DNA from: Sulfurimonas sp.
GTDB taxonomy: Bacteria; Campylobacterota; Campylobacteria; Campylobacterales; Sulfurimonadaceae
Direction: 5' to 3'
Length of the DNA stretch: 5,900 nt
Assembly: GCA_003978475.1 (NCBI GenBank)
Contig: QNZR01000159.1
Location: 1 to 5,900, forward strand
Position 1 is the stretch's first letter, and the number at the start of each line of letters is the position of its first letter. The translations under genes were made by a program, and so were the position numbers. The notes beneath the pieces are model-generated. The model was given only the letters and a program-made list of their open reading frames with translations. It did no database searches and was not told the DNA's origin. Below are positions 1 through 4,301 of the stretch, one piece after another.

Positions 1-1
1 T

Positions 2-28
2 TTTGAACGCAGATACAAAAGTGAGTGA
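2..28 (+). CDS. Possible 3' end of an upstream gene (8 codons visible)
   Basis: Reading from base 2, this frame is open until TGA at 26-28 and would encode only FERRYKSE. Its stop overlaps the GTG start of the ankyrin gene as GTGA, which is a common operon junction in this kind of genome. That junction is the only support. The frame starting at base 3 is also open, to TAA at 39-41, so which frame carries the upstream gene cannot be decided from this window. Function cannot be assigned. Confidence 0.25.
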   Translation, partial: FERRYKSE

Positions 29-1290
29 GCAGATGGTTTAATGACCAAGAAAAAGCAAAAATGGTTGAAAAAAAACTCTATGATCTAAGAGAGCAAAAAA
101 ATTTACTAGGACTTATACAACTACTCAATAAGTATCGTCTAAAATTAGATAAAACAATGAGTTCCAAAAAGCTTTTGGTGTATAAAGCAAGAGAATATTC
201 CGAGCTATACACTGCTGTTTTAGATGATGACATAGATGCCTTAAGAGAGGTTCTCAAAGGGGAGAAGTCAAACATAGATGAAGTATATCATGATACATAC
301 ACCGCGTTGATAACTGCTTCGTTTCATGGACAGGATGAGATTGTCAAGCTTCTTCTTGATGCCGGTGCAACAGTCGATAAAACAGTAGGAGAATATCATA
401 AAAATGCACTCAGCTATGCTATCTATGAGGGGCATCTCTCTACTGTCAAACTCCTACTTGATGCAGGGGCAAATATAGAATCTCGGACAGGACTTTATCA
501 AGATTATACCCCACTAATACTAGCTGCCAGAGGTAAAAATGCGACAATTGTAAACTACCTGTTAAAACAAGGAGCCGATACAAAAGTAACTAATATAGAT
601 GGGCTTAACCCCTTGATGCTTGCTATACTGGAACCGGTCAAAAAAGATAATGAAAAAATCATCCATCTTTTGTTACCAAAAAGCGATGTCAATCAAAAAA
701 CAAAACCCTATAATGGCATGATTAGCTCAGCTCTCATTTGTGCATGGTATAGAACAAAAGATGAAAAAATAATAGATGCACTGCTTGATGCAGGGGCAAC
801 TGCCGGAGAGAATGCTATCGAAAAACACTCTTTTGCAAAAGCATTTATGATATATACTAGCAACTATAAAAATCAAAAAACATTATATAAATATTCAAAA
901 TTCGCCATTTCACAACTAAAAGATACAAAAGATTTAACAGTAGAAGATGATCTTATTTACCTTTATGCCGGACTTTATGAACTGGCTATCATCACAGGAA
1001 ATACGCTTAGCAAAGAGGAGTTAAGTGCTTTTGTCAGACTCTCAAAAAAGTACCCTAAAGCAAAAGCCTATTTGGAGATGTTTTACATCGTAGAAGAGTC
1101 CAAAAATCCAAATGTTTTACCGATGACATTAGCCAAAAGCACAAAAGAGTGGCAAAAAAATTATGCGCATTTGATAAAAAACAGATGGTCTTTTTCTGCA
1201 TTAAAACAGTGGGCAAATAGGCTTGATAGTAGTATCAATACTGGTGTGACAGATGTATTGACAATGTTAGATGATGCGGTGAATAGATGA
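25..1290 (+). CDS. Ankyrin-repeat protein, cytoplasmic, unknown partner
   Basis: The 421-residue product has about six ankyrin repeats between residues 57 and 262. The helix-turn cores are clear at 92-118 (TALITASFHGQDEIVKLLLD), 127-151, 161-187, 195-223 and 235-262, and LLDAGA recurs three times (at 110-115, 144-149 and 253-258). The repeats are close enough at DNA level that a 16-base stretch is identical at 457-472 and 784-799. Residues 1-56 are a charged helical lead-in and 265-421 a lysine-rich, probably helical tail that I do not recognise. There is no signal peptide or membrane segment, so a cytoplasmic protein is expected. Ankyrin repeats bind proteins; the target here is unknown. GTG at 25 follows an in-frame TGA at 22-24, so it is the earliest possible start, but no strong ribosome binding site precedes it. 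ATG at 61 is the alternative. The gene is visibly more AT-rich than the minus-strand operon, which suggests accessory status. Confidence 0.85.
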   Translation: MSRWFNDQEKAKMVEKKLYDLREQKNLLGLIQLLNKYRLKLDKTMSSKKLLVYKAREYSELYTAVLDDDIDALREVLKGEKSNIDEVYHDTYTALITASFHGQDEIVKLLLDAGATVDKTVGEYHKNALSYAIYEGHLSTVKLLLDAGANIESRTGLYQDYTPLILAARGKNATIVNYLLKQGADTKVTNIDGLNPLMLAILEPVKKDNEKIIHLLLPKSDVNQKTKPYNGMISSALICAWYRTKDEKIIDALLDAGATAGENAIEKHSFAKAFMIYTSNYKNQKTLYKYSKFAISQLKDTKDLTVEDDLIYLYAGLYELAIITGNTLSKEELSAFVRLSKKYPKAKAYLEMFYIVEESKNPNVLPMTLAKSTKEWQKNYAHLIKNRWSFSALKQWANRLDSSINTGVTDVLTMLDDAVNR

Positions 1291-1376
1291 AAAAGTTTTT
1301 TAAAACAAGACTTTTTGCTTGCTATCCTCTCATCAGTGCTGCTATAGTTATAAAAAAACGAGAACTACCAAGCTAA
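1287..1376 (+). CDS. Small 29-residue ORF overlapping the ankyrin gene stop
   Basis: ATG at 1287-1289 overlaps the ankyrin stop TGA (1288-1290) as ATGA, an arrangement typical of translational coupling. The predicted peptide starts MKKFFKTRLF, continues through a hydrophobic stretch (roughly residues 9-22) and ends KKRELPS at TAA 1374-1376. Positive ends around a short hydrophobic core would suit a tiny membrane peptide. It also looks like the first 29 codons of a longer exported or membrane protein that has been cut off by a stop. I do not recognise it, and expression is unproven. Confidence 0.35.
   Translation: MKKFFKTRLFACYPLISAAIVIKKRELPS
1340..1348 (+). promoter_or_regulatory. Candidate extended -10 promoter element
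   Basis: TGCTATAGT matches an extended -10 (TGn followed by TATAGT, close to TATAAT). T-rich stretches lie upstream at about 1294-1300 and 1311-1316, similar to the T-rich -35 regions described for the vegetative sigma factor in Campylobacterota. It could serve the methyltransferase at 1513 with a leader of about 160 bases. It lies inside a small ORF and is AT-rich by chance to some extent, so this is a weak call. Confidence 0.3.
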
Positions 1377-1384
1377 GAAAACAT

Positions 1385-1396
1385 CATGTATACATG
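1385..1396. repeat. Perfect 12-base palindrome CATGTATACATG
   Basis: The sequence reads identically on both strands over 12 bases and is flanked by two copies of ACATCAT (1381-1387 and 1399-1405). It lies about 40 bases downstream of the candidate -10 and 117 bases before the methyltransferase start. A dimeric regulator site is possible, but there is nothing that names a regulator. Confidence 0.3.
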
Positions 1397-1574
1397 CAAC
1401 ATCATCCAAAACAAAAATATCCAAAACACCCACGACGAGCAATATGAACGGTGGGTGCACGACACATATACCTATGGCTATTTTTTGCAAACGACAGAGC
1501 AAAAGGAAAACTATGCAACTAAAAAACATCGTGCCATGGGGACGCAACCTGAACGAATACCAATCAATGTTTAA
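1386..1574 (+). CDS. Doubtful 62-residue ORF, possible gene remnant
   Basis: This frame encodes a polar, tyrosine-rich sequence (for example HDEQYERWVHDTYTYGYF) that looks more protein-like than the competing methyltransferase frame over 1386-1512. It is in the same frame as the 29-residue ORF at 1287-1376, separated only by TAA and three codons (E N I), so the two could be pieces of one broken gene. It overlaps the first 62 bases of the methyltransferase and ends at TAA 1572-1574. No convincing ribosome binding site precedes ATG 1386. I do not recognise it. It may be a pseudogene fragment, a small real gene, or chance. Confidence 0.25.
   Translation: MYTCNIIQNKNIQNTHDEQYERWVHDTYTYGYFLQTTEQKENYATKKHRAMGTQPERIPINV
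1503..1507 (+). promoter_or_regulatory. Ribosome binding site that sets the methyltransferase start
   Basis: AAGGA lies five bases before ATG 1513. The alternative upstream ATG at 1444 lacks such a site and would add a 23-residue basic, cysteine-containing extension not expected of the family. Confidence 0.65.
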
Positions 1575-2184
1575 CCTTACAGATGATGATCTTAGGCTCA
1601 GGATTCTTGGTTGTGGTGATGGACCATCCTCTTTTAATGCCGAAGTTCATGAACTTGGCGGCAGTGTCGTATCGGTCGATCCTATCTATCAGTTTTCCAA
1701 AGATGACTTGTCAAAGCGTATCGAAGAGGTGAAAGATGAAGTGATGGCACAGGTGCGTGAGCATGCCGGGGATTTTGTCTGGAAAAATATCAAAAATCCC
1801 AATGTTTTAAAGTCGGTTCGAATGGATGCGATGGCAAAGTTTTTGGATGATTTTGAGCAAGGAAAGAGTGAAGGACGATATATACATGAGATGCTACCCT
1901 CACTCTCTTTTGGATCCAAAACGTTTGATTTGGCGTTGAGTTCGCATTTTCTATTTTTGTATAGCGGGCACTTGGATTTTGCGTTTCATCTCTCCTCTGT
2001 AAGAGAGATGCTGAGGGTGGCAAAAGAGGTGCGGATATTTCCCTTGGTGACGCTGGAAAATCATCGCTCTCCCCACCTGGAAAAAATCATCAGAGTTTTG
2101 CAAGAAAAAGGATTTGAAACAAAAATCATCAAAACAGACTATGAGTTTCAAAAAGGGGCAGATGAGATGTTGGTGGTAGCATGA
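1513..2184 (+). CDS. Class I SAM-dependent methyltransferase, uncharacterised
   Basis: The product from ATG 1513 is 223 residues. Motif I, the SAM-binding glycine loop, is ILGCGDGPSSF at 31-41, preceded by the strand LRLR. The acidic residue ending strand 2, expected to bind the SAM ribose, is D56 in VSVDPIY. FDLALSSHFLFLYS at 138-151 corresponds to strand 4 and the active-site region, and EVRIFPLVTL at 172-181 to strand 5. About 80 residues, helical and charged (58-137), separate strand 2 from strand 4. The N-terminus (LKNIVPWGRNLNEYQSMF) resembles a group of hypothetical methyltransferases I recall from Proteobacteria and Cyanobacteria, which supports the start. The substrate is unknown and no neighbour suggests one. 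No signal peptide is seen, so it should be cytoplasmic. It is convergent with mogA. Confidence 0.85.
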   Translation: MQLKNIVPWGRNLNEYQSMFNLTDDDLRLRILGCGDGPSSFNAEVHELGGSVVSVDPIYQFSKDDLSKRIEEVKDEVMAQVREHAGDFVWKNIKNPNVLKSVRMDAMAKFLDDFEQGKSEGRYIHEMLPSLSFGSKTFDLALSSHFLFLYSGHLDFAFHLSSVREMLRVAKEVRIFPLVTLENHRSPHLEKIIRVLQEKGFETKIIKTDYEFQKGADEMLVVA

Positions 2185-2201
2185 AAATAGTTTGAAAAGT
2201 T

Positions 2202-2217
2202 AGATTTTAGAAAATCT
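2202..2217. terminator. Weak AT-rich inverted repeat between convergent genes
   Basis: AGATTTT and AAAATCT form a 7-base inverted repeat with a two-base centre (about five or six usable pairs). A longer-range pair, CATAGC at 2219-2224 and GCTATG at 2251-2256, lies next to it. No T-run follows either on the plus strand. On the minus strand the first repeat is followed by a loosely T-containing stretch. This is the only candidate termination signal in the 72-base gap between the methyltransferase and mogA, and it is thermodynamically poor. Confidence 0.2.
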
Positions 2218-2256
2218 TCATAGCTTCAAGATCAAGTTTTGCAAGTTATTGCTATG

Positions 2257-2790
2257 CTATGACGATTTTGGTCGAAACACTTTAATCACTTCGGTATTGC
2301 ATTCCAGATACGGACCTTCGATCAGATCAATACAGTAAGGAACAGCCGGAAAAACGGCATCAAGACATTCCCGAATAGACTTAGGTTTTCCGGGTAAATT
2401 AATAATAAGCGATTTTCCCCGAATACCTGCACTTTGACGCGAAAGAATGGCGGTAGGCACATAGTGCAAACTGACCTGGCGCATTAATTCGCCAAATCCC
2501 GGCAGCATCTTGTCGCAAACCGCTTCAGTCGCCTCGGGTGTCACGTCACGCGGTGCGGGTCCGGTTCCTCCGGTAGTTACAACCAGACAGCATTGTTCCA
2601 CATCACAGAGCTCCTTCATCGTAGTTTCCAGCATCTCCTGCTCATCAGGAATGCAACGATACACAATCTCAAACGCACTCGTCAGATAAGCCGTTATAGT
2701 GTCTTGTATGGCAACACCGGAAATATCCTCATAAATACCGCTACTGGCACGATCTGATGCGGTAATCACCCCGATTTTAATCTCGCTCAC
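2257..2790 (-). CDS. mogA: Molybdopterin adenylyltransferase MogA
   Basis: MogA activates molybdopterin by adenylylation with ATP before molybdate insertion by MoeA, in the cytoplasm. The 177-residue product carries the family signature TGGTGPAPRDVTPEAT at 73-88 and matches E. coli MogA in register: D49 (in IPDEQ) and D82 (in RDVTPE) fall at the positions of its two catalytic aspartates. The C-terminal stretch SRQSAGIRGKSLIINLPGKP (118-137) and VPYCIDLIEGPYL (150-162) is also typical and favours MogA over MoaB. The protein is slightly shorter than the E. coli enzyme (195 residues), mainly between these two blocks. Its GTG start lies directly after the mltB stop with no gap, and AAGGA (2797-2801) sits six bases upstream, inside the end of mltB. 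It is the last gene of the operon. Its presence implies molybdenum or tungsten enzymes elsewhere in the genome. Confidence 0.93.
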   Translation of the reverse strand: MSEIKIGVITASDRASSGIYEDISGVAIQDTITAYLTSAFEIVYRCIPDEQEMLETTMKELCDVEQCCLVVTTGGTGPAPRDVTPEATEAVCDKMLPGFGELMRQVSLHYVPTAILSRQSAGIRGKSLIINLPGKPKSIRECLDAVFPAVPYCIDLIEGPYLECNTEVIKVFRPKSS

Positions 2791-3783
2791 CTAAGATCCT
2801 TGTTTGATTTTTTTTGCCAGCTGATGCACCGACATGGCATAGTAGGCACTGTGATTATAACGTGTAATCACATAAAAGTTTTTAGCCGCATACCAAAGTT
2901 CATCATAATTGGCGCGGTCAAGCTTGATAAGACGTACCTTGTCATTATAGTTCCACGGACCGTATTTGGGCTTAATGCCAATCAGGTCGGAACGGTGATA
3001 CGTTCGATCATACCCCGTTTTATAAGTACGAAACCGATTTCCATCATAAGCCACCCGTGTTGCCACCTCTTCTCCGGGGCGCCATCCGTTTTTTCTGAGA
3101 TAATTGGCAATACTGGCAATAGCATCTTGAGGATGCTGCAAGCTAATCTTGCCATCCTGATTGAAATCAATACCATAGGCTTCATAATTGCTTGGCATAA
3201 ACTGTCCCAGCCCAATGGCACCCGTATATGATCCCATCACATTCTTGGGGTTGAATTTTTGACGATACGAGAGCAAAATAAATTTTTCCAACTCCCGTTT
3301 AAAAAAGGCACTGCGCCGATTGGGTTCAAATGCCAATGTGGCCAATGTGTCAAAAACGGGATGTTTGCCCACATTAATGCCATAAACACTTTCAATACCA
3401 ATAATAGCAGCAATATACTCCGAGGGAACACCATACTTTTGCTCTACATGCTTAAATGTTGTTCGGTATTTTTGTATAAAAGAGCGCCCCTGACGGATGC
3501 GTTTGGGTGTTACCTTATAATGAACGTAGCGATCCCACGCACCATGTAACGGGTACTCATTCTTCACGCTTGGTGTAGGGTTTTTAATCGTTCTGCCCGT
3601 AATAATAGCTAAAGGAACCTCCTGTTTGGTTACCGAAGAAAAGAGTTTATTCAAATACGCTACTTTAAAATTATGCGTTTCTTTCATCATCTGTATAAAC
3701 TCTACGGCCTCCGCATCCTTGGTATAATCTTTAGCAGATACCAGCGACCCGACAATCAGAAACATGACCATTAATATTTTCAC
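2791..3783 (-). CDS. mltB: Periplasmic lytic murein transglycosylase, MltB type (GH103)
   Basis: It cleaves the MurNAc-GlcNAc bond of peptidoglycan to give 1,6-anhydro-MurNAc ends. In the 330-residue product (from GTG 3783), the catalytic glutamate is E131 in AIIGIESVYG. GAIGLGQFMPSNY (188-200) is the second family signature. DFNQDGKIS (206-214) followed by DAIASIANYL matches the EF-hand-like calcium loop region of E. coli MltB/Slt35. Residues 1 to about 18 are a hydrophobic signal peptide ending LVSA, without a lipobox cysteine, so this is a soluble periplasmic enzyme rather than a lipoprotein as in E. coli. An in-frame GTG at 3789 would add two residues, but it begins inside AGGAG (3789-3793) and cannot use it. 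GTG 3783 sits five bases downstream of that site and overlaps the bioV stop as GTGA, so I prefer it. Its stop abuts mogA. Confidence 0.93.
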   Translation of the reverse strand: MKILMVMFLIVGSLVSAKDYTKDAEAVEFIQMMKETHNFKVAYLNKLFSSVTKQEVPLAIITGRTIKNPTPSVKNEYPLHGAWDRYVHYKVTPKRIRQGRSFIQKYRTTFKHVEQKYGVPSEYIAAIIGIESVYGINVGKHPVFDTLATLAFEPNRRSAFFKRELEKFILLSYRQKFNPKNVMGSYTGAIGLGQFMPSNYEAYGIDFNQDGKISLQHPQDAIASIANYLRKNGWRPGEEVATRVAYDGNRFRTYKTGYDRTYHRSDLIGIKPKYGPWNYNDKVRLIKLDRANYDELWYAAKNFYVITRYNHSAYYAMSVHQLAKKIKQGS

Positions 3784-4301
3784 ACACACTCCTCTCTTTG
3801 TAGTAAATGGCTGGCACCATTAATGAAAAACGTGGTGCCAAAAGGCTGAAAAAACGCTTTTGCCGCCGCAACATCAACAATAGCGTCCTCACTTCCGAAA
3901 TACATCTCCAAAATCACACCGCGACGGCACAATGCTTCCAGGGCATCACGGTCCCATACATATTCAAGAAGCTCCTGAAGTGCTTCGTAAGAACCTTTTT
4001 TTATTGTAATATTTTTACACTTAAACGGAGCACAACAGTTTGACGTAAATTGCTGCACATAGGCATCGGCATCTTTACAAAACCCCAAAAGTTGCAAACG
4101 TTTAAACCGGACATCACGATTTTGAAAAAAAGCGGGGGAAAACAACTGTAGTCTGTCAATACGTCTATTGGTGTGCCGTACATATTCAAAAGCTTTTATG
4201 GCACCGTAACTGAATCCGCTTACCGTGTATTCCGAATCTACGAGATACGCTGTAAAAAACTTCTGGTCATCTACCAGTGAAAATCCGCTAAAGTACCTCA
4301 T
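3780..4301 (-). CDS. bioV: Short alpha/beta hydrolase, pimeloyl-ACP methyl ester esterase BioV type
   Basis: BioV removes the methyl ester from pimeloyl-ACP methyl ester, ending the disguised fatty-acid synthesis stage of biotin formation. It is a non-homologous or distant replacement for BioH. The 173-residue product has the nucleophile elbow GFSYG at 29-33 (S31) unusually near the N-terminus, then a likely acid D139 in FGSEDAIVD and a histidine H165 in GASHLLQ, which together make a Ser-Asp-His triad. The MRYFSGF start, SGFSxGAIKAxEY and FKRLQL stretches agree with what I remember of Helicobacter BioV, but I could not align them. At 173 residues it lacks room for the cap domain and for the N-terminal strands of ordinary hydrolases. 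ATG 4301 overlaps the end of the FtsH-like gene by 14 bases. Its stop overlaps mltB by four bases. No signal peptide: cytoplasmic. The hydrolase class is well supported; the exact substrate is inferred. Confidence 0.75.
   Translation of the reverse strand: MRYFSGFSLVDDQKFFTAYLVDSEYTVSGFSYGAIKAFEYVRHTNRRIDRLQLFSPAFFQNRDVRFKRLQLLGFCKDADAYVQQFTSNCCAPFKCKNITIKKGSYEALQELLEYVWDRDALEALCRRGVILEMYFGSEDAIVDVAAAKAFFQPFGTTFFINGASHLLQREECV
3789..3796 (-). promoter_or_regulatory. Ribosome binding site for mltB, inside bioV
   Basis: On the minus strand GAGAGGAG is followed by TGTGT and then GTG 3783. It forms part of the last codons of bioV (R E E). Ribosomes finishing bioV stop on top of the mltB start, so the pair is probably translationally coupled. 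Confidence 0.65.

Noticed and set aside
3..41. Alternative upstream frame ending at TAA 39-41 (LNADTKVSEQMV)
   Set aside because: It would overlap the ankyrin gene by 17 bases; the GTGA junction of the other frame is simpler. The window is too short to decide, so it is not listed as a feature.
457..799. Direct repeat of 16 bases within the ankyrin gene as a mobile or recombination element
   Set aside because: Both copies encode the same LLDAGA ankyrin consensus, so protein repetition explains them.
1444..1512. N-terminal extension of the methyltransferase from ATG 1444
   Set aside because: No ribosome binding site, an unusual composition (C, K, R rich) and a good AAGGA before ATG 1513 argue against it.
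2800..3231. A 143-codon plus-strand ORF opposite mltB
   Set aside because: It is antisense to the conserved transglycosylase domain and has no recognisable protein features beyond isoleucine-rich shadow sequence.
3781..3789. GT repeat as a phase-variation tract
   Set aside because: It has only about four and a half units, far shorter than the tracts known to slip at useful frequency.
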